Positions 42,523 to 52,800 of a DNA stretch of 64,000 bases are shown piece after piece. Origin of the DNA: Acidobacteriota bacterium (lineage in GTDB: Bacteria > Acidobacteriota > Terriglobia > Terriglobales > Acidobacteriaceae); contig JAJYFA010000004.1 of the NCBI GenBank assembly GCA_021790995.1, positions 1 through 64,000 on the forward strand. The letters run 5' to 3'. The translations under genes and the position numbers were made by a program. The notes under the pieces are model-generated. The model ran no database searches. It saw only the letters and a program-made list of their open reading frames with translations, and was not told the origin of the DNA. Within the stretch, counting starts at the first letter, position 1. Each line of letters starts with the position of its first letter.

Positions 42523-45339
42523 ATGCCCGAAACCATCCATTGGCCTTCGCAACAAAAGCCGCGGCGCCCGAACCTTGCCGTATGGATTCTCATCGCGCTC
42601 ATCGCCCTTGTTTTTTTGAGCGGCCGCACCGCCATTTCCTATTGGGTTGACCTGCTCTGGTTTGGCTCGCTCGGCTTCGCTCCCGTTTTCTGGAAGACCT
42701 TCGAGCTTCAGTGGGCAACCTTTGCGATCTTCACGCTGCTCACCTTTCTGGTGCTTTTCGGCGCTTATCTCATTTTTCGCCGCAGCCACGCCGGCACTCT
42801 GCCTGAGACGTACACCATCTATGTTGCCGGCCGTCCATTTGAGCTGCCCGTGGGAAAGACTTTGCGCGTCGTTTCCCTTGTTGCCGCAATCGTCATCTCC
42901 ATCCTGTCCGGCTTTGCCATGCAGGCGCAGTGGTCCACACTGGCGCTTTATTGGTACGCGCCTTCAGCGGTTGCCGGCCCGGCTGATCCCATCTTCGGCC
43001 GTCCGCTCGGCTTTTATCTCTTCACCCTGCCCGCGTGGGAACTCGTCGCCGGATGGCTGCTCGCAATGGCCGTTCTGGTGACGATTCTCGCCGTGTTCTT
43101 CCTGATCGCCGCAGGAGGCGAGCACTTGCGCGGCGGTCAGCTTGGCAGTATCACGTCGCCGATCCTGCGCGGCATTTCGATCGCCCTCGGCCTGTTGCTG
43201 TTCACGGTGGCGATTCGCGAGTATCTTGGCCGCTTCGATCTGCTGTTCGCCCAGCACACCATCTTCTCCGGCGTCACATACACCGACGCGCATGTCACCC
43301 TCACCGGCATGTTGTTCATCAGCGCGGCGCTTGCGCTTGGCGCGGTCATCGCGATCGCCGGCGGCCTGCTTAACCCGCGCGCCCGCTGGATGGGTGCGGC
43401 AATTGCGCCTGCGGCGTTTTGCTGGATCGTGACCATGATGGCGGCATGGTATGTGGGCACCTTCGTCGTCAATCCCAACCGGCTCAACAAAGAGCGGTCT
43501 TATATTGCGAACAACATCGCCCTCACGCGCCAGGCTTACGGACTCGACCGCTTTGCCCAGCGCGAGTTCCCTGCCGAGACAAGCGTTGCCGCCGCCGACC
43601 CCGAACAGAATCAGGCAACTCTGGACAACATCCGCCTTTGGGACGTGAATGCGCTGCAGGACACGCTGCGCCAGGTGCAGGAGATTCGCACCTATTACGA
43701 TTTTCCCGGCATCGACATCGACCGCTACAAAATCGGCGGCACGCTGCGCGAGGTTATGCTCGCCGTCCGCGAACTCAATGTGAACAAGCTTCCCGAAAGC
43801 AGCCGCAACTGGATCAACGACAAACTGATCTACACACACGGCTACGGCATCACGATGAATCCCGTGAACGGATTTTCGCCCGAGGGCCTACCTACGCTCT
43901 ATCTCTCTAATATGCCCGTGCAAAGCACCGTGCCGGATCTCAAGGTCACGCGGCCGGAGGTCTATTTCGGCGAGCTGACCAACACCGACGTGTACGTCAA
44001 GACGCGCCAGCAGGAGTTCAACTACCCGCAGGGCGGGAGCAACAATCTTTCCACCTATGAAGGTACGGGCGGCATTGTGATGGGAGGCTTTCTGCGCCGC
44101 GTGCTGCTCGCCTTCGATCGCGGCGACCTGACCAAGGTTCCCTTCAGCGACGACATCACCGCGCAGAGCCGCATGCTGATGCGCCGCAATATTCTCACGC
44201 GCGTCCAGACGCTCGCACCGTTCCTCACCTTCGATCGCGACCCCTACATCGTCGTAGGCGACGACGGGCATCTTTCCTGGATCGTCGATGGTTACACCTC
44301 TTCGTCTACGTATCCGAATTCCGTCCCCACAAATCTTGGCGGCGATTCGGTCAACTACATTCGCAACAGTGTGAAGGCGGTCGTAGATGCCTACGATGGC
44401 ACGGTCACTTTCTACGTCTTCGACTCCGCCGATCCCGTTCTCGCCGCATGGCGCCACATCTATCCGGGACTCTTCAAGCGCGCCTCGACGATGCCCACCT
44501 GGCTGCGCGCCCATGTGCGCTATCCCGAACTGCTGCTCAGCGTGCAGGCCGATGTCTACGGCCTCTACCACATGACCGATCCCGAGGTCTTCTACAACCG
44601 CGAAGATCAGTGGAGCGTAGCCACCGAAAATGGCTCCAGCCAGAGCGGCGATCAGGGCGCGCAAATCATGCAGCCGAACTTCGTGCTCATGTCGATCCCC
44701 GGCGAGTCGAGCGGCCTGGAGTTCATCGAAATTCTGCCCTTTACGCCCATCAATCGCAACAACATGATCGGCTGGATCGCGGCGCGCAGCGACGGAGCAA
44801 ACTACGGCCGAGCCGTGGTCTTTGACTTCCCGAAAACACGGCTGGTCGACGGGCCGCAGCAGATCGAGGCGCGCATCGATCAGAACGCGCAGCTCTCCGG
44901 GCAGCTCACCCTCTGGAACCAGCAGGGTTCGCACGTGATCCGCGGCAACCTGCTGGTGATTCCCTGCGGAAAGGCGCTCCTCTACGCAGAGCCCATCTAT
45001 CTGCAGGCGAGCCAAAGTCCCATGCCCGAGCTGCGGCTTGTGGTGCTGGCTCTGCAGGATCGCCTGGCCTACGGACCGAGCTTTGAGGCCGCGCTCGGCT
45101 CGCTCTTCGGATCGCAGGCCCCATCGCTCTCAGGCCCCGAAGCACAGCAATCGGCTTCAACATCCACACCCGCCGGCGCGCCGCAGACTGCCGTCAGCGT
45201 GAATGGGCTCGTCGCTCAGGCCAGCCGCGATTTCGCCGACTATCAGAGGCTGACTTCGGAGGGCAAACTCGCCGAAGCCGGCCAGAAGCTCGACGATTTG
45301 AAGCGCACGCTCGGTCAGTTGAGCGTTCATGCAAAATAG
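42523..45339 (+). CDS. UPF0182 (COG1615) family integral membrane protein
   Basis: 938 residues from ATG 42523, with GGAGAG eight bases upstream. Seven or so transmembrane helices lie in the first 310 residues (ILIALIALVFLSGRTAISYW, FAIFTLLTFLVLFGAYLIF, VSLVAAIVISILSGFAM and later), then a large extracytoplasmic region with the family landmarks LWFGSLGFAPVFWK, WDVNALQDTLRQVQEIRTYYDF and NWINDKLIYTHGYGITMNPVN. The C-terminus (about 860-938) is a proline/alanine linker followed by a short coiled coil (ADYQRLTSEGKLAEAGQKLDDL). The function of UPF0182 is not established. Confidence 0.9.
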   Translation: MPETIHWPSQQKPRRPNLAVWILIALIALVFLSGRTAISYWVDLLWFGSLGFAPVFWKTFELQWATFAIFTLLTFLVLFGAYLIFRRSHAGTLPETYTIYVAGRPFELPVGKTLRVVSLVAAIVISILSGFAMQAQWSTLALYWYAPSAVAGPADPIFGRPLGFYLFTLPAWELVAGWLLAMAVLVTILAVFFLIAAGGEHLRGGQLGSITSPILRGISIALGLLLFTVAIREYLGRFDLLFAQHTIFSGVTYTDAHVTLTGMLFISAALALGAVIAIAGGLLNPRARWMGAAIAPAAFCWIVTMMAAWYVGTFVVNPNRLNKERSYIANNIALTRQAYGLDRFAQREFPAETSVAAADPEQNQATLDNIRLWDVNALQDTLRQVQEIRTYYDFPGIDIDRYKIGGTLREVMLAVRELNVNKLPESSRNWINDKLIYTHGYGITMNPVNGFSPEGLPTLYLSNMPVQSTVPDLKVTRPEVYFGELTNTDVYVKTRQQEFNYPQGGSNNLSTYEGTGGIVMGGFLRRVLLAFDRGDLTKVPFSDDITAQSRMLMRRNILTRVQTLAPFLTFDRDPYIVVGDDGHLSWIVDGYTSSSTYPNSVPTNLGGDSVNYIRNSVKAVVDAYDGTVTFYVFDSADPVLAAWRHIYPGLFKRASTMPTWLRAHVRYPELLLSVQADVYGLYHMTDPEVFYNREDQWSVATENGSSQSGDQGAQIMQPNFVLMSIPGESSGLEFIEILPFTPINRNNMIGWIAARSDGANYGRAVVFDFPKTRLVDGPQQIEARIDQNAQLSGQLTLWNQQGSHVIRGNLLVIPCGKALLYAEPIYLQASQSPMPELRLVVLALQDRLAYGPSFEAALGSLFGSQAPSLSGPEAQQSASTSTPAGAPQTAVSVNGLVAQASRDFADYQRLTSEGKLAEAGQKLDDLKRTLGQLSVHAK

Positions 45340-45386
45340 TTCTGGCGTCTCAACCAGGCCCTTCATCGAATGACGGAGTTTAAGCC

Positions 45387-46187
45387 ATGCCTCGTTTTGC
45401 CGCCAACCTGACCATGATGTACCAGGAGCACGCGTTCCTCGACCGCTTCGCCGCCGCTCGGCGCGACGGTTTCGCGGCGGTCGAGTTCATGTTTCCGTAT
45501 GAGCATCCGGCTGCCACAATCGCCGCGCAGCTCGATGAGCACGGCATCGCACAGATTCTGTTCAATTCGCCGGCTGGCGACTGGAAGGCGGGCGAGCGTG
45601 GCATCGCGGCGCTGCCCGGCCGCGAGAAGGAGTTCCGCGACGGCTTTTTGCTGGCCTTGGAATACGCCCAGGAATTACATTGCTCACGCGTTCACGCGAT
45701 GGCGGGAGTTGTTCCGGCTGGAGCCGATCGCGCGCATCTGCTCGGTGTTTATACGGCCAATCTTGCCTGGGCAGCGGAGCAAGCGCAGACAGCCGGCGTC
45801 GAATTGCTCATTGAGCCGATCGCGCAACGCAACATGCCGGGCTTCTTCCTGAACCAGCAGGAAGAAGCGCACGTCATAGTCGCCCAGATCGGCGCAACCA
45901 ACCTGAAGATCTTGATGGACATCTTTCATTGCCAGGTCGAGGAGGGCGATCTGGCGACCAAGATTCGCAAATATCTCGCGTACCCGAAGCAGAGCCGCGT
46001 CGGCCATCTCCAGATTGCAGGAGTGCCTGAACGCCATGAGCCCGACACCGGCGAGGTGAACTACAGCTATCTCTTCGATGTGATCGATGACCTTGGCTAT
46101 GAGGGCTGGATTGGCTGTGAGTATATTCCCGCCGGAGCCACGTCGGCAGGCTTGGGATGGTTTCAAAGATGGAAGGCTGCCAAATAG
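45387..46187 (+). CDS. Hydroxypyruvate isomerase family protein (Hyi/OtnI)
   Basis: 266 residues from ATG 45387 with GGAG ten bases upstream. A TIM-barrel sugar-phosphate isomerase/epimerase-like fold: [89 protein letters not shown] and [10 protein letters not shown]. The Glu, Asp, His and Glu ligands (IEPI, MDIFH, CEYIPA) are intact. Members convert hydroxypyruvate to tartronate semialdehyde or isomerise 2-oxotetronates; which is done here is unknown. It is 47 bp downstream of the UPF0182 gene. Confidence 0.85.
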   Translation: MPRFAANLTMMYQEHAFLDRFAAARRDGFAAVEFMFPYEHPAATIAAQLDEHGIAQILFNSPAGDWKAGERGIAALPGREKEFRDGFLLALEYAQELHCSRVHAMAGVVPAGADRAHLLGVYTANLAWAAEQAQTAGVELLIEPIAQRNMPGFFLNQQEEAHVIVAQIGATNLKILMDIFHCQVEEGDLATKIRKYLAYPKQSRVGHLQIAGVPERHEPDTGEVNYSYLFDVIDDLGYEGWIGCEYIPAGATSAGLGWFQRWKAAK

Positions 46188-46215
46188 CGGAGCGATGTTT
46201 GCCCAAGCGGCGCTG

Positions 46216-46237
46216 CTGGCGGCTGTCACACCGCCAG
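46216..46237. terminator. Hairpin between convergent hyi-like and galM-like genes
   Basis: CTGGCGG (46216-46222) pairs with CCGCCAG (46231-46237), with a further GCG/CGC pairing across a bulge. Lies between genes ending at 46187 and 46312. Confidence 0.35.
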
Positions 46238-46311
46238 CGCTCCACCAGAAATATGCGGGCCGGGAGACTCGCACGGTAGCCGGCCAGAAAGCCGACGCTA
46301 CTACATCGCTG

Positions 46312-47427
46312 CTACTTCTCTACCCCAAACGTAAACGTCGTGGTCGAGTGCATGGTCTCGCCGGGCTTCAGTTCCGTGCTCGGGAAGTTCGCGTGGTTGG
46401 GCGAGTCGGGGAAATGCTGCGTTTCCAGGCAGAAGCCGGCGTGCTTTTCGTACTTGATGCCGTGTCTGCCGGTGAAGCTGCCATTCAGGAAGTTGCCGGA
46501 GTAAAACTGCACGCCCGGCTCGGTCGTCTCCACGGTGAGCGTGCGCCCGCTCTTGGGATCAGTGACGATCGCCGCCAGGTGCAGCGTTCCCGGCTTGCCA
46601 TTGAGCACATAATTGAAGTCGTAGCCGCCGGCACGTTTCAGTTGCTCATTATCCGCGTCAATGCGCGCGCCGATTGCCTCCGGTTTGCGGAAGTCCATGG
46701 GCGTGCCGGCTACCGGCGCCAGTTCGCCCGTGGGAATCAAACCCGCGTCCACCGGCGTGTAGCGGTCGGCGTCGATTTGAATCTTCTGGTCGAGGATGTT
46801 GCCCTTGTCGTTACCGTGCAGGTTGAAGTATGCGTGGTTGGTGAGGTTCAGAATCGTGTCCTTGTCGGTCTTGGCCCAGTAGTCGATGCGCAGCGTCTTT
46901 CCTTGAAGCGTGTAGCGCACGGTCGCGGTCAGCGTGCCGGGAAATCCCATGTCTCCATCGGGGCTCACATGCGTGAATTCGACGCCGCCGGGCACTTCCT
47001 TGGATTGCCAAACGTACTTGTCGAATCCCTTCGGTCCGCCGTGCAGCGCGTTGGGACCGTTGTTGACAGGAATCTGATAGGTCTTGCCATCCAGCGTAAA
47101 CTTGCCCAACCCAATGCGATTGCCATAGCGACCGACGACGGCGCCGAGATACGGCAGGGTCTTACTCATATACGTATCGAGATTGTCGAAACCCAGCACG
47201 ACATCCGCCATTTCGCCCGTGCGGTCCGGCGCCTTCACGCTCACCAGGTGCGCGCCGTATGCTGTGACTCTTGCTTCAATCTGCCCATCGGTCAACGTGT
47301 AAATCGGGACGGCAGTTCCATCCGCGGTATGACCCCAAATCGCCATTTTCACCTCTCCCTTAGCAACGGCCGAAAAGGCCATTGCCGCTCCAATCAAAAT
47401 TGCCAAAACCCGGGTTGCGAGTTTCAC
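46312..47427 (-). CDS. galM: Secreted aldose 1-epimerase (mutarotase)
   Basis: 371 residues from GTG 47427 (GGGGTGG seven bases upstream); a longer frame to 47553 lacks signal-peptide sense. The signal peptide is LATRVLAILIGAAMAFSAVA (residues 3-22). Active-site elements: GRYGNRIGLGKFTLDGK, NNGPNALHGGPKGFDK (first His), LTNHAYFNL (second His), GLIPTGE, TTEPGVQFYSGNFL and FCLETQHFPDSPN with the catalytic Glu. It interconverts alpha and beta anomers of sugars, here in the periplasm. Confidence 0.9.
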   Translation of the reverse strand: MKLATRVLAILIGAAMAFSAVAKGEVKMAIWGHTADGTAVPIYTLTDGQIEARVTAYGAHLVSVKAPDRTGEMADVVLGFDNLDTYMSKTLPYLGAVVGRYGNRIGLGKFTLDGKTYQIPVNNGPNALHGGPKGFDKYVWQSKEVPGGVEFTHVSPDGDMGFPGTLTATVRYTLQGKTLRIDYWAKTDKDTILNLTNHAYFNLHGNDKGNILDQKIQIDADRYTPVDAGLIPTGELAPVAGTPMDFRKPEAIGARIDADNEQLKRAGGYDFNYVLNGKPGTLHLAAIVTDPKSGRTLTVETTEPGVQFYSGNFLNGSFTGRHGIKYEKHAGFCLETQHFPDSPNHANFPSTELKPGETMHSTTTFTFGVEK

Positions 47428-47786
47428 GATCCACCCCTTTATCTTGCCGCCTGCACTGCAATCCGCTTGCCGCCATCGTCTTTTCTTTACTGCACGAAAC
47501 ACCAGCGCAGACGCCGCCATTGTGCTTGCTGGCCCATACAGCCGATACAGCAAATAATTCCATCATATGCCCTGAATCTTCAAATTTGACCTCGGCGCTC
47601 AGTTATTCTTCCATCTACGGGACGATCCTTGATGCTCTTTGGCGCGATCACATCTTTTGCAGGTTTCTGTCTCATTCGTCACCGGCCTCCTGCTTGATCG
47701 TCCCCTCTGCAGCGCGATCGCTGCAGCTTCTGGTTTTCACTGATTCTGTCGTGTCTAGCCTTTCACTGGATGATTAAATAGGTTCA
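47428..47786. other. 359-bp divergent spacer upstream of the LysR gene
   Basis: Contains a perfect 8-bp stem CTGCAGCG/CGCTGCAG (47707-47726, loop CGAT), 60 bp before the LysR start, a possible autoregulatory site. No gene. Confidence 0.45.
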
Positions 47787-48761
47787 ATGGCGAATCTTGA
47801 GAATTTCCGCCTGGTCGTTTTTCGGACGGTTGCAAAGCAGCGAAGCTTTCGCAAAGCCGCCGAAGAGCTTTACCTGACGCAACCTGCCGTGAGCTTGCAG
47901 ATCAAGGCGCTCGAGGAAGATCTCGGTGTTCAGCTTTTCGACCGATCCGGCGCGCACGCCAGTTTGACGGCGGCGGGCACGGTGATGCTGGAGCATGCAC
48001 GCCGCGTCCACCTATTGATGGTGCAGGCAGAGCACGAGATCGGTGCGTTGAGCGGAGATCATGCCGGCAGGCTCACGCTAGGCGCATCCACAACCATCGC
48101 GCAGTATGTTCTGCCGCGCCTGCTCGGCGAATTTTGCGCAGAAAACCCTCGCGTCTTTCCCACTCTGCTGAGCGGTAATACCGAGCATATTGTTCATGCC
48201 GTTCACGAAAAACGAATCGCACTTGGATTCATTGAGGGGCCTCCGCGAATTCGCGAAGTGCACACCGAGCCTTTTCTGCGCGATGAGATTCTGCTCATCG
48301 CACCCGCAGCGCACGAGTGGACAGAGCAGCAATCGGTCGCCTGTACAGACCTTACGACGGCACAATTGCTGATGCGGGAGCGCGGATCGGGCACGCGCAG
48401 AATTACTGAGATGGCGCTTGCGCGCCATGGAATCCAGCGCCGCTCGCTTCGTATTGCGATGGAGCTCGATTCGACAGAAGCCATCAAGTCCGCCGTTGAA
48501 GCAGGCCTTGGCGTTGGCTTTGTTTCGCGCTGGGCAATTGCCAAGGACCTCCGTTTGGGGCGCAGCTTCAAGATCGTCGAAGTCAAGGGGCTGCGCATCC
48601 ACCGCGATTTTCTTCTGGTTACCGCCAAGGGCCCGCAGCCCAATGGCCTGGCACAGGAATTCCGTAGATTCCTGGCCTCGCGCGCGGGAACGAAACGGAA
48701 CTCTTCGAAGTCGCAGATAGCCAGCGCAAAGCAGATATTGAAGGCCGATAAGCAAAGCTAA
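47787..48761 (+). CDS. LysR-family transcriptional regulator (YeiE/CysB-like)
   Basis: 324 residues from ATG 47787; weak Shine-Dalgarno. N-terminal helix-turn-helix: LVVFRTVAKQRSFRKAAEEL, then LTQPAVSLQIKALEEDLGVQLFDR. The effector domain follows (LTLGASTTIAQYVLPRLLGEF, GIIEGPP-like GFIEGPPRIREV, ELDSTEAIKSAVEAGLGVGFVSR). It sits 33 bp upstream of a YeiH-type transporter in the same direction, matching the known yeiE-yeiH arrangement in which the regulator controls the exporter. The effector ligand is unknown. Confidence 0.9.
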   Translation: MANLENFRLVVFRTVAKQRSFRKAAEELYLTQPAVSLQIKALEEDLGVQLFDRSGAHASLTAAGTVMLEHARRVHLLMVQAEHEIGALSGDHAGRLTLGASTTIAQYVLPRLLGEFCAENPRVFPTLLSGNTEHIVHAVHEKRIALGFIEGPPRIREVHTEPFLRDEILLIAPAAHEWTEQQSVACTDLTTAQLLMRERGSGTRRITEMALARHGIQRRSLRIAMELDSTEAIKSAVEAGLGVGFVSRWAIAKDLRLGRSFKIVEVKGLRIHRDFLLVTAKGPQPNGLAQEFRRFLASRAGTKRNSSKSQIASAKQILKADKQS

Positions 48762-48794
48762 TGCCCAATCATTCGTTCTGCTTGGACGCGCGCC

Positions 48795-49739
48795 ATGTTC
48801 GAACGGCACACTGAGTGTGTGTCGAGAAACCTATTCTTCCTCGGTCTGATCTTCGCAGCCACAGGTCTTGTTTCCCCGCCAGTCGCATTGGCCGGTGGCT
48901 TGGTTTACGGATTTTCTTTCGCGCATCCGTATCACTCGGAGGCCAAGCGGCTCTCCAAATTCCTGTTGCAGGCCTCTGTCATCGGCCTGGGCTTCGGCAT
49001 GAATCTCCAAGAGGTTCTTCACGCTGGCCGCTCGGGATTTGCATACACAGCTGCCAGCATCAGCATCGCCCTTTCGCTCGGATGGGCCCTCGGAAGGCTT
49101 CTCAAAGTCAACCGCGGCACATCCTTCCTCATCTCGGCGGGTACAGCCATTTGCGGCGGCAGCGCCATTGCCGCCATCGCGCCGATTACCGAAGCCGGCG
49201 AGGATGAGATCGCCGTTTCGCTGGGCACGGTCTTTGTGCTCAACTCGGTCGCGCTGCTGACCTTTCCTCTCATTGGAAGCTTGTTGCACATGTCGCAAAC
49301 TCAGTTTGGGCTGTGGTCTGCACTCGCTATTCACGATACGAGTTCCGTGGTGGGTGCAACAGCCAAGTTCGGTGCGCTGGCTCTTGCCGTGGGCACAACG
49401 GTCAAGCTGGCGCGCGCGCTGTGGATTGTTCCGGTCTCCATGGGTACGGCCGTCGCCAGAAAAAGCAAAGCGCGGGTTCAGTGGCCCTGGTTCATTCTCC
49501 TGTTTTGCCTGGCGGCCGTTGGCAACACTTACATCCACACCTTTCAGCCGGCTTACCCGGTCCTCAAGCACCTCGGCGTGGTTGGCCTTACGGTCACGCT
49601 TTATCTGATCGGTACGGGGCTTTCCATGAAGACCATTCGCGAGGTTGGCGTACGGCCGCTTCTGCAAGGTGTTCTGTTGTGGATTGTTGTTGCCGTTGGA
49701 TCGCTCGAGCTCATCCGCGGCGGCTGGATTCATCTGTAA
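48795..49739 (+). CDS. YeiH/UPF0324 family putative sulfate exporter
   Basis: 314 residues from ATG 48795. Ten or so hydrophobic segments (LFFLGLIFAATGLVSPPVALAGGLVYG, FLLQASVIGLGFGMNL and others). Family markers include SAGTAICGGSAIAAIAP, LWSALAIHDTSSVVGAT and LYLIGTGLSMKTIREVG. It is proposed in databases to export sulfate or related anions; experimental support is limited. Downstream is a long hairpin. Confidence 0.88.
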   Translation: MFERHTECVSRNLFFLGLIFAATGLVSPPVALAGGLVYGFSFAHPYHSEAKRLSKFLLQASVIGLGFGMNLQEVLHAGRSGFAYTAASISIALSLGWALGRLLKVNRGTSFLISAGTAICGGSAIAAIAPITEAGEDEIAVSLGTVFVLNSVALLTFPLIGSLLHMSQTQFGLWSALAIHDTSSVVGATAKFGALALAVGTTVKLARALWIVPVSMGTAVARKSKARVQWPWFILLFCLAAVGNTYIHTFQPAYPVLKHLGVVGLTVTLYLIGTGLSMKTIREVGVRPLLQGVLLWIVVAVGSLELIRGGWIHL

Positions 49740-49791
49740 GATTCAGCGGTCAATCTCGATCTAAAAATATTGCCGGAGCTCTGCTGCAAGC

Positions 49792-49831
49792 CCGCCGCCT
49801 GCGATCCCGAAATCGGGATCGCAGGCGGCGG
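49792..49831. terminator. 18-bp perfect hairpin between yeiH-like and TonB receptor genes
   Basis: 49794-49809 and 49814-49829 are perfect complements around AAAT, extended by two more C-G pairs on the outside. It serves both convergent genes as a possible bidirectional terminator; no clear T-tract. Confidence 0.6.
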
Positions 49832-49865
49832 TAAACTTGCCGTGCGCAACTCCGGCAGGTTGCGT

Positions 49866-52800
49866 TTAGAAGATGATCTTGCCCACAAACTGCCAGACGC
49901 GCTGCGCGCCAACTGTCGAAGGCGAGTTGACCGTGCCCGTGCTGCTGCTGGTGGATGTAATCTGCCCGAAGGTTCCCGAGGCGCTCACCGTCGATCCCGG
50001 ATTGGCGAGATTGGTGTGATTCCATGCGTTAAAGACTTCCGCCTGGAACTGGCCATGAATGCGATGGTCGCTCAGGATGTCCTTGAAGAGCGAGAGGTCA
50101 GTGTCCTGGTAGCCGGGTCCGCGCAGAGAGTTACGCGGCACGTTACCGAAGGACTGGACATTGTTGTTGGCTGACGGAAGTGGGTTCTTCGCAAATGCAG
50201 CTTGATTGAACCACTCCGTAATCTCGGACGCGCCCGCCGGCCGTGCAGGGCTCACGCCTGTGTACACCGCGTAGTCGTTGCCGATGCCGGAAAGTGAGTT
50301 GTCCACGCCGCTGTTGAAGGTCAGCGGCAAGCCAGTCTGTGACGTGATGATGGCATTCAACTGCCAGCCGTTGACGATTGCGTTTGCCGGACCGCTAACG
50401 TTGAATCTCGGCAGCGGGTAGTTGGCCGATGCCGTGAAGCGCAACGCCTGGTCGAAGTCAGCTACGCCGCGCTGGCTGTTCAGATTGAATGGGTTGGGCG
50501 GTCCCGCCTGGCCTTCAGTGCCCGACGAGCCGTTGTCAATGGTCTTCATCCACACGACGTTGGAGAGCAGGGTCAGCCCGTGAGCCGACCGGCGCGTGAC
50601 GTTGAACTCCAATGCGTTGGTCATCTCATATTGGTAGGAGTCAGCCAGTTCCACAGCGCCGAGCCCAGGGAAGAGTCTGCGGCTGTTTTCGTTACCCACC
50701 GTGTCTGGCGGATTGTCCTTCGGATTGTAGATGGCCGGGTTGAACTGCCGGGAGGCCATCACGTGCTCGGCGTGGTTGCCCACGTAGCCTGCACTCATGG
50801 CAAAACCATGCGTCAGATCCTGTTCGATCATGAGGTTGTAGGCTTGCGTATACTCCACCTTCGAACCTGGGTTCAGCACGCCGCCAGCAAGGGGTGTCAC
50901 AAACTGATAGGTCTTGAACTGCGAAGGCGTGACGTGTCCGCGCGGGAAGGGATTGCCGCCCGGGTAGCCGGTGTAGACGTTGTCCCACTTCGGCGGGTTG
51001 GGAATGTTGAGATAGAGGTTGATGGGCTGCATGGCGTCCGTTCGCTGATACAACAGTCCCTCAGGGAACCCATAAAAGATGCCGTAGGCGCCACGAACCA
51101 CCGTCTTGCCGTTGCCGAACAGGTTATAGGCGAATCCCACGCGGGGCGCAAAGTCTTTGAAGTTGTTTTTGAAGACAGGCGCCTGCACACCGGAGTCACC
51201 GTCGAACATCAATCCCTTTGGCGCGTTCGGGGCAACCGTCGACTGGAAGCTTGGATTTGCCAGATCGAAACCCACAAGCGTTCCGTTATTGTCGATAGGC
51301 GGCATCCATGGATCCCAGCGCAGGCCAAGGTTTACCGTAAGCCTCGGCGTCATCTTCCAGTCATCCTGGAGATAGAGCGACGGACGAAGTTCGCGCAGGT
51401 ACGCTTTGCGCCCGTTGTCCTGATAGAAGCTGGATTCGTAGCCGACATAGAAATCAGCGAACGCGTTACCACTCTTCGCGAATCCGGCCGGCAGCGCTGT
51501 GCCTGAAGGCGCTTGCGTACGCTGTCCGTTAAAGGTGTTGTCGCCCGGTGTAAAGGAGTAGTCGTCCATGTCGATACGCGAGCGTTCCATGTCTCCACCC
51601 ATGGTCAGCGTGTGCCTTTGTATCAGCTTCACGACCTGGGCGTGGATATCGAATGTCGTGGCATCCTGGGTAAGAGCGCCGCCGGAGAAGAGGTTGACGT
51701 AACCCACGATGTTGTTCCGCACACCAGGAAACGGAACCAGATTTTCGTTCGGACTGCCGTAGGGCACGCCTGTTTGTCCGAGTTGATAGTCTGTCTTCAA
51801 TCCTGGCGCTACGGGAATCTGCGTACGCGCGCCGCGGAAGAAGCCAAAATACACAACGCCCGTCAGTGAGGACGAGAAGACGTGCGCTTCGCTGAGCGTC
51901 AGCGCCTGGTTGCGGAACAGATTGGCCGCATAAAAGCCGAGGGGGGCTGTAAACGGCCGCTGGAAGTTATCCTCATTGTAGAAATAGCGGCCAAAGATAT
52001 GGTCGTTTTGACCGAGGGCATAGTCAAGCCTCGTCAGATACTGCGTATTATCGATATTGTTGTTGGTGTTGGTGCTCAGCGTGTTGTAAATGCCGGCGTT
52101 TGGTCCCGTCGTGATCGGGGTTGAAGCCGCCTCTCCAGCGACAAGATACTGCTTGTTCACGGCCAGGGACAGCGGGTCCATCGGCCCATCTCCAGGCTGA
52201 CCATCGCCGGGAATGATGTCGGTGATGGTTCCGGTGCAGTTGTAACCACCCGTGCCGTTTGGCGCTGCTGTCTGCCCATAACCGCAACCAGTCACCGGGT
52301 TGTAGATCGCGATGCCCTGTGCAGCCAGCGCCGAGAAGTCGCCTGTAAGTTCAGCTGCGGTAGGCATCTGAATGGTGATAGGCGTAGGCGCGGAGCGCTG
52401 CTGGAGATCCTCGGCCGAGAAGAAGAAGAACGCCTTCCTGCTCTTGAAGACCGGGCCGCCAACCGTGCCGCCAAACTGGTTGAGCTTGAAGGGCGGTTCC
52501 GTTGGGTGATGCCAGAAGTAGTTGCGCGCATTCAGCACTGTGTTGCGGAAGTACTCCCATGCCTCGCCGTGCAGTTGATCCGTTCCAGAGCGCGTGGAGA
52601 GCTGCACCAAAGCACCAGCGCCAGCGTGATCGGCGCTGTAGTTTGAAGCCTGGATCGTGAACTCCTGCAACGCATCCGGGTTTGGCATGGTCGGCACGGA
52701 ATCAAAGAAACGGTTCACGTAAACCGTGCCATCGAGCATATATGTGTTTTGTGTTGCTCTCAGGCCGTTCACCGATAGACCGGTATTGTCTTCCTGGCCG

